From contig JABAQU010000012.1 in the NCBI GenBank assembly GCA_019187185.1, positions 1 to 64,000 of the forward strand: a stretch of DNA of 64,000 nucleotides. Reading direction: 5' to 3'. Below the pieces are notes generated by a model. That model was not told where the DNA came from and did not search any database. It was given only the letters and a program-made list of their open reading frames with translations. Positions 1-8,989 of the stretch are shown here, piece by piece. Position 1 is the first letter of the stretch; every line of letters begins with the position of its first letter. The position numbers and the translations under genes are program-made. Origin of the DNA: Steroidobacteraceae bacterium. Lineage in GTDB: Bacteria; Pseudomonadota; Gammaproteobacteria; Steroidobacterales; Steroidobacteraceae.

Positions 1-123
1 GCCGTTCGTCTCCGCCATCACCTTCGTCAGCGCCGCCGTCAGCGTCGTCTTGCCATGGTCCACGTGACCAATCGTCCCCACGTTCACGTGCGGCTTCGTT
101 CGCTCAAACTTCTCTTTCGACAC
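1..123 (-). CDS. tuf: Elongation factor Tu, 5' end only
   Basis: EF-Tu is the GTPase that carries aminoacyl-tRNA to the ribosome. Only the first 41 residues are in the window; the gene runs off the left edge. The translation starts [20 protein letters not shown] and continues into the P-loop [11 protein letters not shown], which is diagnostic. The start is a GTG at 121-123: the nearby ATG at 128-130 is out of frame. A GAGGA Shine-Dalgarno lies about nine bases upstream. The gene follows tRNA-Thr by 65 bases, the order of the E. coli tufB operon, so it is probably co-transcribed with the three tRNAs. Confidence 0.97.
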   Translation of the reverse strand, partial: MSKEKFERTKPHVNVGTIGHVDHGKTTLTAALTKVMAETNG

Positions 124-188
124 GACGCATTTCCTCTCTATAGCTTTCTGGCTGCCTGCTGTCCGCTACTCGCTGTCCGCTACTTTTC

Positions 189-264
<76 letters not shown>

Positions 265-277
265 TTTACGACTGGCG

Positions 278-351
<74 letters not shown>

Positions 352-394
352 GCTGATGTCCCCGACTGCCCGCTTGCCGCCGGTCCCGCTCGAC

Positions 395-480
395 TGGTGG
401 AGGGGGTAGGATTCGAACCTACGAAGGCGTAAGCCGGCAGATTTACAGTCTGCTCCCGTTGGCCGCTTGGGTACCCCTCC
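395..480 (-). tRNA. tRNA-Tyr (anticodon GTA)
   Basis: An 86-base class II tRNA with a long variable arm and encoded CCA. The 5' end is GGAGGGGTACCC, the anticodon loop reads CTGTAAA, and the T arm reads GGTTCGAATCC. It is the first gene of the tRNA-Tyr-Gly-Thr-tuf unit. E. coli has an additional tRNA-Thr in front; none is seen here. Confidence 0.97.
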
Positions 481-498
481 GCGAAAAACGAGCCGCGT

Positions 499-527
499 AT
501 TCTCGTGTCCGCGTCGCAGCGTGTCAA
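499..527 (-). promoter_or_regulatory. Sigma-70 promoter of the tRNA-tuf operon
   Basis: On the minus strand a perfect -35 TTGACA (522-527) is followed after exactly 17 bases by GAGAAT (499-504), four of six matches to TATAAT. The sequence after the -10 is ACGCGGC. Such GC-rich discriminators are typical of stable-RNA promoters under stringent control. The predicted transcript start, near 492, is about 12 bases before tRNA-Tyr. Confidence 0.8.
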
Positions 528-602
528 TGCAGTTGGCGCGCCTTTTGCTGTGTCGCACTGCCGCACCGCACACCTTATATATCCGGAACGCCCGCAACGG
601 GG

Positions 603-1559
603 TTAGAGCAGGGGCGAAACCACGTCGTAGACGAGCCGGGCGCCCAGCCGTGCCGTGCGCCCATCGGGATCGAAGGGGGGAGCGAGTTCCGCGACCTCCG
701 CCAGCACCACCCTGGAATCGCGTTTACCGTGCCCGGCCCGCCCGAGCAGGTGCCCGAGCAACGACAACGCGAGGTCGGGCGCGATCCCGCGAGCCGCCGG
801 CGCACTGACCCCGGGGGTCGCGGCCGCGGGAAACGCATCGAGGCAGACCGAGATCTGCAGCGCGTCGATCGACTCCACGAATGCATCGATCGCACGGCAC
901 GCAGCTTCCCACTTCGGCCACACGATCTCCTCGTCGGTGAGCCAGGTGACACCGCACTCGCGTGCGGTGGCAAATAGCGCCGGTGTATTCGCCGCACGGG
1001 AGATGCCGATGCACAGGTACCGGAACGGCAGGCCGCGCGCGGCGAGCGCATCGCGGATCTGCAGGAAGGGCGTGCCGGAGCTCGCGCGCCCGCGGCGCAG
1101 GTCGAAATGCGCATCGAAATTCACGATGCCGTAACGTCGAAGCCGGCCGTCATTGGCCAATGCAGCGCTCGCCCCCTGGAACGAGCCCCAGGCCATTTCG
1201 TGGCCGCCACCGAGCAACATCGGGAAGTGGCCCTGTGCGAGGAGCGCCTCGACCCGCGCGCCGAGCGCGCGCTGTGCGCCTTCGAGATCCTCGCCGTCGC
1301 AGGCGACGTCGCCGGCATCGTACAGCGGTGTATCGCGCACGCCGTGGTAGGCGAGCGGCGCGAGCGCGCGCCGGAGCGAACGCGGCCCCTCGCGCGCGCC
1401 CACGCGACCCTGATTGCGGCGCACGCCTTCGTCGCTCGCGAATCCGAGGAGTGCCACACCGGCCGGCGCACCGGCGGCGAGCGGCCGCACGAGCTGGTGC
1501 CAGCGTCGCCCGAGCGCGCCGTCTTCCGCATCGATACGGCCCTGCCACACCTCGCTCAC
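603..1559 (-). CDS. hutG: Formimidoylglutamase (arginase family)
   Basis: Hydrolyses N-formimidoyl-glutamate to glutamate and formamide, the last step of the direct histidine degradation route, in the cytoplasm. The 318-residue product has the manganese-binding motifs of the ureohydrolase fold: GGGHE (117-121), DAHFD (149-153) and SVCLDAF (237-243). The start is a GTG ten bases after the hutI stop, preceded by TGAGGAG, which fits translational linkage. The arginase family also contains agmatinases, but position directly after hutU and hutI makes formimidoylglutamase much more likely. It is the last gene of its transcript, and the tRNA-Tyr promoter begins about 75 bases further on. Confidence 0.92.
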   Translation of the reverse strand: MSEVWQGRIDAEDGALGRRWHQLVRPLAAGAPAGVALLGFASDEGVRRNQGRVGAREGPRSLRRALAPLAYHGVRDTPLYDAGDVACDGEDLEGAQRALGARVEALLAQGHFPMLLGGGHEMAWGSFQGASAALANDGRLRRYGIVNFDAHFDLRRGRASSGTPFLQIRDALAARGLPFRYLCIGISRAANTPALFATARECGVTWLTDEEIVWPKWEAACRAIDAFVESIDALQISVCLDAFPAAATPGVSAPAARGIAPDLALSLLGHLLGRAGHGKRDSRVVLAEVAELAPPFDPDGRTARLGARLVYDVVSPLL

Positions 1560-1569
1560 GCTGCACTCC

Positions 1570-2799
1570 TCACAGCGCGCCACGCACGATGGCGCCACGT
1601 CGCGCGACGGCACGGCTCGCGTCGAGCCCGCTCCAGTAGCTGAGTTCCCACGGCGCCGCGACATCCCACACCACGAAATCCGCAGGACCGCCGCCGGCGA
1701 GTGTCCCATGGCCGTCGAGCGCGAGCGCTCGCGCGGCCTGGCAGGTGATGCCGGCGAGGGCTTCCTCGGGTGTGAGCCCGAAGAGCCGACAGGCCATGTT
1801 GATCGCGAGCAGCAGCGACACGCACGGCGAGGTGCCGGGATTGCAATCGGTCGCAACGGCGATCGGCACGCCGGCATCGCGCAGTGCGGCCACGGGTGGC
1901 GCCCGCGTCTGCCCGAGCGTGTAGTACGCGACGGGCAACAATACCGCGACAGTGCCTGCCGCAGCGAGCCGCGCGATGTCCGCCGCCGACAGCTCCTCGA
2001 GGTGATCGCACGACAACGCCGCGAACTCCGTCGCCACCGCGACGCCGCCGACGTCCGCGAACTGTCCGGCGTGCATGCGCACGGCGAGGCCGAGCGCGCG
2101 CGCCGCCTCGAACAGCACGCGCGCCTGCGCGGCGGTGAACGCACCACGGTCGCAATAGATGTCCACGGAATCGACGAGCCGGCGTGCAACGAGCGTGGGC
2201 AGCCATTCGCGCGACAGCGTACGCACATACTCGTCGGCCCGCCCGGCGAACTCCGGCGGCACGGCGTGCGCGGCGAGATAGGTCGTGCGCACGTCGATGT
2301 CGTAGCGCCGGCCGAGCGCGCGCGCCACCTCGAGCATGCGCGCCTCGTCCTCGAGCGTGAGGCCGTAGCCGGACTTGATCTCGATCGCCGTGACGCCTTC
2401 GGCAGCGAGCGCCTCGAGCCGGGGCGCGCTCGCGGCGAGCAGGGCCTCGGTGCCCGCCGCGCGCGTCGCGCGCACCGTGGCAAGGATGCCGCCCCCGCGT
2501 TTCGCGATGTCCTCGTAGGAAACGCCACGCTGGCGCTCGGCGAATTCGTGGGCGCGATCGCCTGCGAACACGAGGTGCGTGTGGCAGTCGACGAGCCCCG
2601 GAGTCACGAGCCGGCCGCCGAGGTCGTGCGTCGCGCCACAGCGGGCACGCAGTGGAGCGTCGAGAGCGCGCTCGAACCCGATCCACTCGATGCGCCCGCC
2701 GCTCGTGACGAATGCATCGGCGCGTGCGTCCGCCGCCGCGGCGACCGACGTGCAGGTCGCGATGCGGCCGTTGCGCCAGAGCGTCGCGGCCGCCGTCAT
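1570..2799 (-). CDS. hutI: Imidazolonepropionase
   Basis: Opens the imidazolone ring of 4-imidazolone-5-propionate to give N-formimidoyl-glutamate. At 409 residues it has the usual family length and belongs to the metal-dependent amidohydrolases. The metal motif DCHTHLVFAGD lies at about residues 71-81, with further conserved signatures IKSGYG and DCNPGTSP downstream. The ATG chosen (2797-2799) is two bases after the hutU stop. A longer reading frame upstream adds 38 Arg-rich residues and overlaps hutU, so it was rejected. The tight spacing with hutU and hutG indicates one operon. Confidence 0.95.
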   Translation of the reverse strand: MTAAATLWRNGRIATCTSVAAAADARADAFVTSGGRIEWIGFERALDAPLRARCGATHDLGGRLVTPGLVDCHTHLVFAGDRAHEFAERQRGVSYEDIAKRGGGILATVRATRAAGTEALLAASAPRLEALAAEGVTAIEIKSGYGLTLEDEARMLEVARALGRRYDIDVRTTYLAAHAVPPEFAGRADEYVRTLSREWLPTLVARRLVDSVDIYCDRGAFTAAQARVLFEAARALGLAVRMHAGQFADVGGVAVATEFAALSCDHLEELSAADIARLAAAGTVAVLLPVAYYTLGQTRAPPVAALRDAGVPIAVATDCNPGTSPCVSLLLAINMACRLFGLTPEEALAGITCQAARALALDGHGTLAGGGPADFVVWDVAAPWELSYWSGLDASRAVARRGAIVRGAL

Positions 2800-2801
2800 C
2801 G

Positions 2802-4466
2802 TCAGGTTCCGGCGAGGAACGGAAGATCGAGCCGGTGTTCGCGCGCGCAGTCGATCGCGATGTCGTAGCCGGCGTCGGCGTGGCGCATGACACCGCTCGC
2901 GGGGTCGTTCCACAGCACGCGCTCGATGCGCCGCGCGGCCGCCGCGGTGCCGTCACAGACGATCACGACGCCGGCGTGCTGCGAGTAGCCCATGCCGACG
3001 CCGCCGCCGTGGTGAATCGAAACCCAGGTCGCGCCGCTCGCCGTGTTGAGGAGTGCGTTCAGCAGCGGCCAGTCGGCCACCGCGTCCGAGCCGTCGCGCA
3101 TCGCCTCGGTTTCGCGGTTCGGACTCGCGACCGATCCCGAGTCGAGGTGATCGCGACCGATCACGATCGGCGCCGACAGCTCGCCGCGCCTGACCATTTC
3201 GTTGAACGCGAGGCCGAGCCGGTGGCGGTCACCGAGCCCTACCCAGCAGATGCGCGCCGGCAGTCCCTGGAACTGGATCCGTTCGCGCGCCATGTCGAGC
3301 CAGCGATGCAGCCCCGTGTCGTGCGGCAGCAGCTCCTTCACCTTCGCGTCGGTGCGGTAGATGTCCTCAGGGTCGCCCGAGAGCGCCACCCACCTGAACG
3401 GCCCGATGCCGCGGCAGAAAAGCGGCCGCACATAGGCCGGCACGAAGCCCGGGAACGAGAACGCGTCTTTCACGCCCTCATCGAACGCGACCTGGCGGAT
3501 GTTGTTGCCGTAGTCGAATACCGGGATGCCGAGCCTCGCGAAGCCGAGCATCGCCTCGACGTGGCGCGCCATCGACTCGCGCGCGGCCGCCGCCACGCGC
3601 TTGGGGTCCGACGTGCGCCGCTCGTCCCATTGCGCCAATGTCCAGCCGCGCGGCAGATACCCGTTCACGGGATCGTGCGCCGAGGTCTGGTCCGTGACCG
3701 CATCGGGGCGCACGCCCCGTTCGAGCAGCTGCGGCAGGATCTCCGCGGCATTGCCGAGCAGGCCGATCGACACGGCCTTGCCGCTGCGGCGCGCCGCTTC
3801 GAGCCGCGCGAGCGCCGCCTCGAGCGTGGGCGCCTCCTCGTCGAGATAGCGCGTCGCGAGCCGCTTGGCGAGGCGCTCGGGGCGACATTCGATCGCGAGC
3901 ATCGAGGCGCCCGCCATGGTGGCCGCCAGCGGTTGCGCGCCGCCCATGCCGCCGAGGCCCGCGGTCAGGATCCAGCGCCCGGCGAGTGAGCCGCCGAAAT
4001 GTTGCCGCCCCATCTCGGCAAACGTCTCGTACGTGCCCTGCACGATGCCCTGGCTGCCGATGTAGATCCACGACCCCGCGGTCATCTGCCCGAACATCAT
4101 GAGACCCTTGCGATCGAGCTCCGCAAAGTGCTCCCAGTCCGCCCAGCGCGCCACGAGGTTCGAGTTGGCGATGAGCACACGCGGCGCATCCGCATGCGTG
4201 CGAAAGATGCCCACCGGCTTGCCCGACTGGATCAGCAGCGACTCCTCTTCTCCGAGGCGCGTCAGCGCCGCGACGATGCGCTCATAGCATTCCCAGTTGC
4301 GCGCCGCGCGCCCGATACCGCCGTACACGACGAGATCCTCCGGCCGTTCCGCGACCTCCGGGTCGAGGTTGTTCATCAGCATCCGCAGCGGCGCCTCCGT
4401 CAACCAGCTGCGGGCGGTGAGTGTCTTGCCGCGCGCGGCACGAATCTCGCGGGGGTGGGACATCAT
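2802..4466 (-). CDS. hutU: Urocanate hydratase
   Basis: Adds water to urocanate to form 4-imidazolone-5-propionate, using tightly bound NAD+ as an electrophile. The 554-residue protein has family-wide signatures: [17 protein letters not shown] near the N terminus, the glycine-rich NAD-binding segment [14 protein letters not shown], the conserved stretch [11 protein letters not shown] and the [17 protein letters not shown] segment near the C terminus. Two consecutive Met codons start it, 16 bases after a small lipoprotein-like gene. No histidine ammonia-lyase (hutH), which makes urocanate, is present in the window. Confidence 0.97.
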   Translation of the reverse strand: MMSHPREIRAARGKTLTARSWLTEAPLRMLMNNLDPEVAERPEDLVVYGGIGRAARNWECYERIVAALTRLGEEESLLIQSGKPVGIFRTHADAPRVLIANSNLVARWADWEHFAELDRKGLMMFGQMTAGSWIYIGSQGIVQGTYETFAEMGRQHFGGSLAGRWILTAGLGGMGGAQPLAATMAGASMLAIECRPERLAKRLATRYLDEEAPTLEAALARLEAARRSGKAVSIGLLGNAAEILPQLLERGVRPDAVTDQTSAHDPVNGYLPRGWTLAQWDERRTSDPKRVAAAARESMARHVEAMLGFARLGIPVFDYGNNIRQVAFDEGVKDAFSFPGFVPAYVRPLFCRGIGPFRWVALSGDPEDIYRTDAKVKELLPHDTGLHRWLDMARERIQFQGLPARICWVGLGDRHRLGLAFNEMVRRGELSAPIVIGRDHLDSGSVASPNRETEAMRDGSDAVADWPLLNALLNTASGATWVSIHHGGGVGMGYSQHAGVVIVCDGTAAAARRIERVLWNDPASGVMRHADAGYDIAIDCAREHRLDLPFLAGT

Positions 4467-4482
4467 GCTCCAGTCCGTCAGT

Positions 4483-4878
4483 TCAGTGTTCGAGGTCGCC
4501 GAGCGCCTTGCGAATGCGGCGCGCCAGCGAAGGGGTCGTCACGAAATCGAGGTCGACCATCGACAGCTCGTCGACGAGCGCGTGCACGGTGAGCGTCGCG
4601 GTGCCCTCGCCCGAGGTGACCTGGTAGGTCCATTGCCCGGTAACGTCGGTCGCCTGTGCGTCGATCGCGCGCGCGAGCTGATCGGCCTCCGCACGCGTGA
4701 AGCCTGCCGTAAAGAGCCGCGCGATGCGCCGCAGCACCTTGCCACAGGATTCGAGTTCGATGTCCACGGTCACGCGCTCGCTGCCGGGCGTCGCCTGCGC
4801 CGGCAGCCGGACCGGTGCACAGGCAGCCGCCGCCGCTGCGACGAGCCATCCGGACAGGGACCTGCGACTCACGCCCAT
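4483..4878 (-). CDS. Small exported or lipoprotein-like protein, unknown function
   Basis: A 131-residue protein I cannot assign. The N terminus has two arginines (SRRSLSG) followed by an alanine-rich hydrophobic stretch ending [10 protein letters not shown]. That could be a lipobox with Cys21, or a plain signal peptide cut after LPAQA. The mature part is short and mixed, with no motif I recognise; the segment on limiting secretion includes [18 protein letters not shown]. It starts four bases after the SRPBCC-like gene and ends 16 bases before hutU, so it is in the same transcript. Confidence 0.6.
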   Translation of the reverse strand: MGVSRRSLSGWLVAAAAAACAPVRLPAQATPGSERVTVDIELESCGKVLRRIARLFTAGFTRAEADQLARAIDAQATDVTGQWTYQVTSGEGTATLTVHALVDELSMVDLDFVTTPSLARRIRKALGDLEH

Positions 4879-4882
4879 GTCG

Positions 4883-5425
4883 TCAATCCTTGTGGTCGTC
4901 GACGTGTGCGGCGAAGCGCTTCATCTGCTGCGTGAGCACGGAGTCGACGAGCTTCGCGAGCGCCACGGCGTCGGAGGTGAATTCGCCCGCCACGCGATAG
5001 ATCAGCGTCACGTGCGATCCAGTCGGCCGCGGCGCAAACGCGAACGACAGGACACCGACCACCGCCATGTCCTGCAGCGGGCCGAGCGCCGCCGACAGGC
5101 GCAGCATCTGCCCCGGATCGGCGTACAGCACGGTGCCGTGGCTCACGGACCCGCCGCCATCCATCACTTCGCAGAAGCAGCCGCCCGCGTGCGCATCGAG
5201 TGACAGCCGCTCGGCCTTGCCGCTGTAGGTGTGCTCCGGATCCCACCAGAGCGCCGGCCCCACGGTGAACGCGCGATAAGCCGCATCGGGCGGTGCCGCA
5301 ACGTCGACCTCGATGACGATCGTGAATCCCCCGGCGCCGGACGCCGCGACGGTGGCGTTCGCGCTGCCGGCCCAGGGCACGGTCACTGCCGCCAGCAGCA
5401 AAGCGGCCAACAGGTTTCTCGTCAT
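4883..5425 (-). CDS. Exported SRPBCC (START/Bet v1-like) protein
   Basis: A 180-residue protein with a clear signal peptide (MTRNLLAALLLAAVTVPWAG, cut near ANA). The rest resembles the SRPBCC ligand-binding fold: IVIEVDVAAPPDAAYRAFT at the start, a central ALWWDPEHTYSG segment, and a long C-terminal helix with KLVDSVLTQQMKRFAAHV. This fold binds hydrophobic ligands in a deep pocket, but the ligand cannot be read from sequence. The ATG overlaps the stop of the pseudouridine synthase gene by four bases (ATGA), so translation is coupled. A longer frame upstream lacks a signal peptide and lies wholly inside the neighbouring gene. Confidence 0.75.
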   Translation of the reverse strand: MTRNLLAALLLAAVTVPWAGSANATVAASGAGGFTIVIEVDVAAPPDAAYRAFTVGPALWWDPEHTYSGKAERLSLDAHAGGCFCEVMDGGGSVSHGTVLYADPGQMLRLSAALGPLQDMAVVGVLSFAFAPRPTGSHVTLIYRVAGEFTSDAVALAKLVDSVLTQQMKRFAAHVDDHKD

Positions 5426-6171
5426 TCGGCCACCCTCCCGACAGTCGCGGCCACCAGGGCCTCCACGGCCTCTGGCGCGAGCATACGCGCCGTGCCCGGT
5501 CGCTGGTCCTGCGGCAAGCTTACAGGACCGTACCGCAGACGCATCAGCCGGCTCACCTCGCAGCCGACCGCCTCCCACAGGCGCCGCACTTCGCGATTGC
5601 GCCCTTCGCGCAGCACGACGCGGAACCAGGCGTGACTGCTCCCGCCCGCGTGGCGCTCGATGCGATCGAAACGCGCGACACCGTCGTCGAGCGCGACGCC
5701 GCGCAGCAGGCGCTCGAGCGCCGCCGGGTCGGGCACCCCCCTCAACCGCACGAGGTACTCGCGCTCGATTTCGCTCGACGGATGCATCAGGCGGTGCGCC
5801 AGCGCCCCGTCGGTCGTGAAAAGCAGCAGCCCCGTGGTGTTCACGTCGAGCCGGCCGACCACGATCCAGCGGCCGGCGCGGGGCCTCGGCAAGCGCTCGA
5901 ACACCGTCGGCCGGCCCTGCGGATCGCTGCGGGTCGTGACCTCGCCGAGCGGTTTGTGATAAATGAGCACCTCGCGCGCGGCGGGCCCTGGCGCCAGCGC
6001 GAGCGGACGCCCGTCGAGGGTGATCGTGTCGTCGGGCGTCGCACGCATGCCGAGCGCGGCGACGGCGCCGTTCACGGCGACCCGGCCGTCGCGGATCCAG
6101 CCCTCGATGGTCCGCCGCGAGCCGAGCCCGGCGGCGGCCAGCAGTTTTTGCAGACGTTCGGGCGAGGACAC
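5422..6171 (-). CDS. rluB: 23S rRNA pseudouridine synthase, RluB/RsuA family
   Basis: Isomerises a specific uridine in rRNA to pseudouridine. The 249 residues contain an N-terminal S4 RNA-binding domain (about 1-60, with LLAAAGLGSRR and WIRDGRVAVNG) and the catalytic domain with GRLDVNTTGLLLF, whose Asp109 is the nucleophile. REGRNREVRRL near the C terminus is typical of the family. I chose the GTG at 6171 because the S4 domain starts just there. A TATGAT box (6178-6183, minus) would place the transcript start almost on this codon, so the mRNA may be leaderless. An ATG at 6216 or a GTG at 6231 would add 15 or 20 non-conserved residues. Confidence 0.9.
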   Translation of the reverse strand: MSSPERLQKLLAAAGLGSRRTIEGWIRDGRVAVNGAVAALGMRATPDDTITLDGRPLALAPGPAAREVLIYHKPLGEVTTRSDPQGRPTVFERLPRPRAGRWIVVGRLDVNTTGLLLFTTDGALAHRLMHPSSEIEREYLVRLRGVPDPAALERLLRGVALDDGVARFDRIERHAGGSSHAWFRVVLREGRNREVRRLWEAVGCEVSRLMRLRYGPVSLPQDQRPGTARMLAPEAVEALVAATVGRVAE

Positions 6172-6251
6172 GGACGCATCATAATCGCTGGCGATGGGCC
6201 GAGGCCCACCCGGCATGGGTCCCACTGACACGCAGGAGCTAGAGTGTCGCC

Positions 6252-7193
6252 ATGATCTACGACAGCATACTCGGAACCATCGGGCGCACGCCGATCGTGC
6301 GCGTCAACCGTCTCGCGCCGGACCACGTCACGATGTACGTGAAGTGCGAGTTCTTCAATCCCGCATCGTCGGTCAAGGACCGTCTCGCGATCGCGATCAT
6401 CGAGGACGCCGAGCGGCGCGGTGCCCTGAAGCCGGGCCAGACCGTCGTCGAGGCGACCTCGGGCAATACCGGCATCGCGCTCGCCATGGTGTGCGCGGCG
6501 AAGGGATACCCGTTCGTCGCGACGATGGCGGAGTCCTTTTCCGTCGAGCGACGCAAGATCATGCGCCAGCTCGGCGCGCGGGTGATCCTGACGCCGGCGG
6601 CGGAGCGTGGCGTCGGCATGGTGAAGAAAGCGGCGGAGCTCGCGAAGAAGCACGGCTGGTTTCTCGCGAACCAGTTCGAGAATCCCGCAAACCCCGCCTA
6701 TCATCGCCAGACGACGGGCGCCGAGATCGTCAGCGATTTCACCGGCCGGCGGCTCGATTTCTTCGTCACAGGCTGGGGCACCGGCGGCACGCTCACGGGC
6801 GCCGGCGAAGTCATCAAGCTCGTGATGCCCGACACGAAGGTGATCGCGGCGGAGCCTGCCGTGGCCGCGCTGCTGTCCGGGAAGGAATTCGCGTCGCACA
6901 AGATCCAGGGCTGGACGCCGGATTTCGTGCCCGGGGTGCTGAATCGCAAGGTACCCGACCGCATCGTGACCGTGACCGACCAGGAGGCGATCGAGACATC
7001 GCGCGCACTGGCACGCAGCGAAGGCATTTTCTGCGGCATTTCGAGCGGTGCCACGTTCGCGGCGGCCGTCAAGGTCGCGAAGGAAGCCCCGCGTGGCAGC
7101 ACGTTGCTCGCGATGCTGCCCGACACGGCGGAGCGCTATCTGTCGACACCGCTCTTCGAGGGCATAGCCGAGGGCAGCGATCCGGAGCCATGA
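6252..7193 (+). CDS. cysK: Cysteine synthase (O-acylserine sulfhydrylase), CysK/CysM family
   Basis: PLP enzyme that replaces the activated hydroxyl of an O-acylated serine with sulfide to give cysteine. The 313-residue protein has the PLP lysine in NPASSVKDR (Lys42), the substrate loop TSGNTG (69-74), the phosphate-binding glycine motif GTGGT, and GISSGA near the C terminus. HKIQGWTPDFVPG resembles CysK more than CysM. The next gene overlaps by four bases and encodes a MetX-type acyltransferase, so the natural acceptor may be O-succinylserine rather than O-acetylserine. Confidence 0.93.
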   Translation: MIYDSILGTIGRTPIVRVNRLAPDHVTMYVKCEFFNPASSVKDRLAIAIIEDAERRGALKPGQTVVEATSGNTGIALAMVCAAKGYPFVATMAESFSVERRKIMRQLGARVILTPAAERGVGMVKKAAELAKKHGWFLANQFENPANPAYHRQTTGAEIVSDFTGRRLDFFVTGWGTGGTLTGAGEVIKLVMPDTKVIAAEPAVAALLSGKEFASHKIQGWTPDFVPGVLNRKVPDRIVTVTDQEAIETSRALARSEGIFCGISSGATFAAAVKVAKEAPRGSTLLAMLPDTAERYLSTPLFEGIAEGSDPEP

Positions 7194-8269
7194 GCGCGCG
7201 CCAGTACGCGGCGCTGCCCGATCCCTACGCGATGCACCTCGGCGGCACGCTGCGGGGCGCGCGCGTCGCATTCGAAACCTGGGGCACGCTCGCGCCCGCC
7301 AAGGACAACGCGATCCTCGTCTTCACGGGGCTGTCGCCGTCCGCGCACGCCGCCCGGTCCGCCGCCGATCCGTCACCGGGCTGGTGGGACGCGATGATCG
7401 GGCCGGGGCTCGCGCTCGACACCGACCGCTGGTTCGTCATCGTCGTCAATTCGCTCGGCAGCTGCTTCGGTTCGACGGGGCCGGCGTCGATCGACCCGGC
7501 CACGGGCGAGCGCTACCGGCTCGACTTCCCGGAGCTCGCGATCGAGGACATTGCCGAGGGCGGCCATGCCGTACTGCGCTCGCTCGGCATCGAGCGGGCC
7601 GACACGATCCTCGGGCCCTCGCTCGGCGGCATGGTCGTGCTCGCGTTCGCGCAGCGCCATCCCGGCGTGGCACGTCGGCTCGTGAGCGTGAGCGGCAGCC
7701 TCGGCGCAGCGCCGTTTGCCGTGGCCCTTCGCAGCGTGCAGCGCGAGGCGATCCTGCGCGATCCGGCATGGCGCGGCGGGCAATACGATCCCGACGCACC
7801 GCCACGCACGGGTCTCGCGCTGGCGCGCAAGCTCGGTACGATCACGTACCGTTCCGCGGCCGAGTGGCAGCAGCGTTTCGGCCGCGACCGCATCCAGGAC
7901 ACGGCACGCACGCCCAACAGTTTCGCGCCCGAGTTCCAGATCGAGGGTTACCTGGAAGCCCAGGCCGCGAAGTTCGTCGATGCCTTCGACGCGAATTGCT
8001 ATCTCTACCTGTCGCGCGCGATGGACCGGTTCGACCTCGCGCCGCTGCCCTCCCGCTGCGTCGAACGCGCACTCGTGATCGGCGTCGAGGCCGACATCCT
8101 TTTCCCGCTCGACGGCCAGCGTGCGATCGAGATGGCGCTTCAGGACGCCGGCGCGGCGACGCGGCTCGTCGCACTGCCGTCGATCGAGGGCCACGACGCC
8201 TTCCTCGTCGACATCCCGCGTTTCTCTGCGGCCATCGGCGCATTCCTCCGGGAGGGCGCGGCTCCGTAG
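7190..8269 (+). CDS. metX: MetX-family acyltransferase, probably serine O-succinyltransferase
   Basis: An alpha/beta-hydrolase enzyme of 359 residues that transfers an acyl group from CoA to the hydroxyl of serine or homoserine. The catalytic triad is visible: Ser144 in GPSLGGM, Asp302 in GVEADILFP and His335 in EGHDAFLVD. Homoserine enzymes usually carry an HALTG..H-type segment early on. Here the equivalent reads FTGLSPSAHAA (45-55), as I recall from the serine O-succinyltransferases of Xanthomonas and Lysobacter. The ATG overlaps the cysteine synthase stop (ATGA). That coupling supports a two-step serine to O-succinylserine to cysteine route. A methionine-pathway role cannot be excluded without assay. 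Confidence 0.85.
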   Translation: MSARQYAALPDPYAMHLGGTLRGARVAFETWGTLAPAKDNAILVFTGLSPSAHAARSAADPSPGWWDAMIGPGLALDTDRWFVIVVNSLGSCFGSTGPASIDPATGERYRLDFPELAIEDIAEGGHAVLRSLGIERADTILGPSLGGMVVLAFAQRHPGVARRLVSVSGSLGAAPFAVALRSVQREAILRDPAWRGGQYDPDAPPRTGLALARKLGTITYRSAAEWQQRFGRDRIQDTARTPNSFAPEFQIEGYLEAQAAKFVDAFDANCYLYLSRAMDRFDLAPLPSRCVERALVIGVEADILFPLDGQRAIEMALQDAGAATRLVALPSIEGHDAFLVDIPRFSAAIGAFLREGAAP

Positions 8270-8385
8270 CTTATGTCACGCCGGCGCGTGACGCAGTTCA
8301 CACGCCGGCGCCATTCGTCGCGCTTCGCGCGCCATTGGTCGGAGCGCACGGCGGCCCGCTTGCCTTCCCGCCACACTGCGCAGCC

Positions 8386-8979
8386 ATGAACAAGCGCATG
8401 GCTGGCTTCACGCTGATGGAACTGATGATCACGCTCGCGGTCGCGGCGGTGATCCTCTCGATCGGCGCTCCGAGCTTCACCGAATTCCGGCGCAACAACC
8501 GGCTCACCGGCGTCGGCAACGAACTGCTCGGCGCGATGCAGACCGCGCGCACCGAGGCGATCAAGCGCCAGGTGCCTGTCGCGGTCTGCCCGTCGAACAA
8601 TCCCGGGGATGCGGGCGCCACCTGCTCCGCCGGTGCTTTCACGGGCTGGATCGTGTTCGTCGACCCGGACAACAACTGCGTGCGCGATGCAGGCAATCCG
8701 ACCGTGGAGCCCGTGCTGCGCGTCGGCGCGACGATCGATCCGGCGCTGAACGTGCGGTCGAACGGAGTGTGTGCCTCGTTTGGCGGCAACGGCTTCCTGC
8801 AGCCGATCCCGACCGCGGCCACCACGGCCCGCAACACGATCTTCTGCGACGACCGCGGCAAGGCGCTGCAGGCCGGCACGAATCTCTCGGCCGCGCGCGG
8901 TGTCGACGTCAGCAACACCGGGCGCTCGCGCGTCACGCGCGAACCGGCCGAGCTCAACACCTGGCTGGCCTGTCCCTGA
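8386..8979 (+). CDS. fimT: Type IV minor pilin, GspH/FimT (FimU-like)
   Basis: Minor pilin that helps prime pilus assembly at the inner membrane. The short leader MNKRMAG is followed by FTLMELMITLAVAAVILSIG, a class III prepilin signal with Gly-Phe cleavage, Glu5 and one hydrophobic helix. The C-terminal part contains two Cys pairs and the KALQAGTNLSAARG region typical of GspH/FimT. At 197 residues it is the first gene of the fimT-pilVWX-pilY1-pilE cluster. The 116 bases upstream hold a hairpin at 8275-8292 but no obvious promoter. Confidence 0.92.
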   Translation: MNKRMAGFTLMELMITLAVAAVILSIGAPSFTEFRRNNRLTGVGNELLGAMQTARTEAIKRQVPVAVCPSNNPGDAGATCSAGAFTGWIVFVDPDNNCVRDAGNPTVEPVLRVGATIDPALNVRSNGVCASFGGNGFLQPIPTAATTARNTIFCDDRGKALQAGTNLSAARGVDVSNTGRSRVTREPAELNTWLACP

Positions 8980-8989
8980 GGTGCGCGCC

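Noticed and set aside
8275-8292. GTCACGC-CGGC-GCGTGAC hairpin after metX as a terminator
   Set aside because: A perfect seven-base stem but no T-run on either side; could be an operator or stabilising hairpin, so not listed as a terminator.
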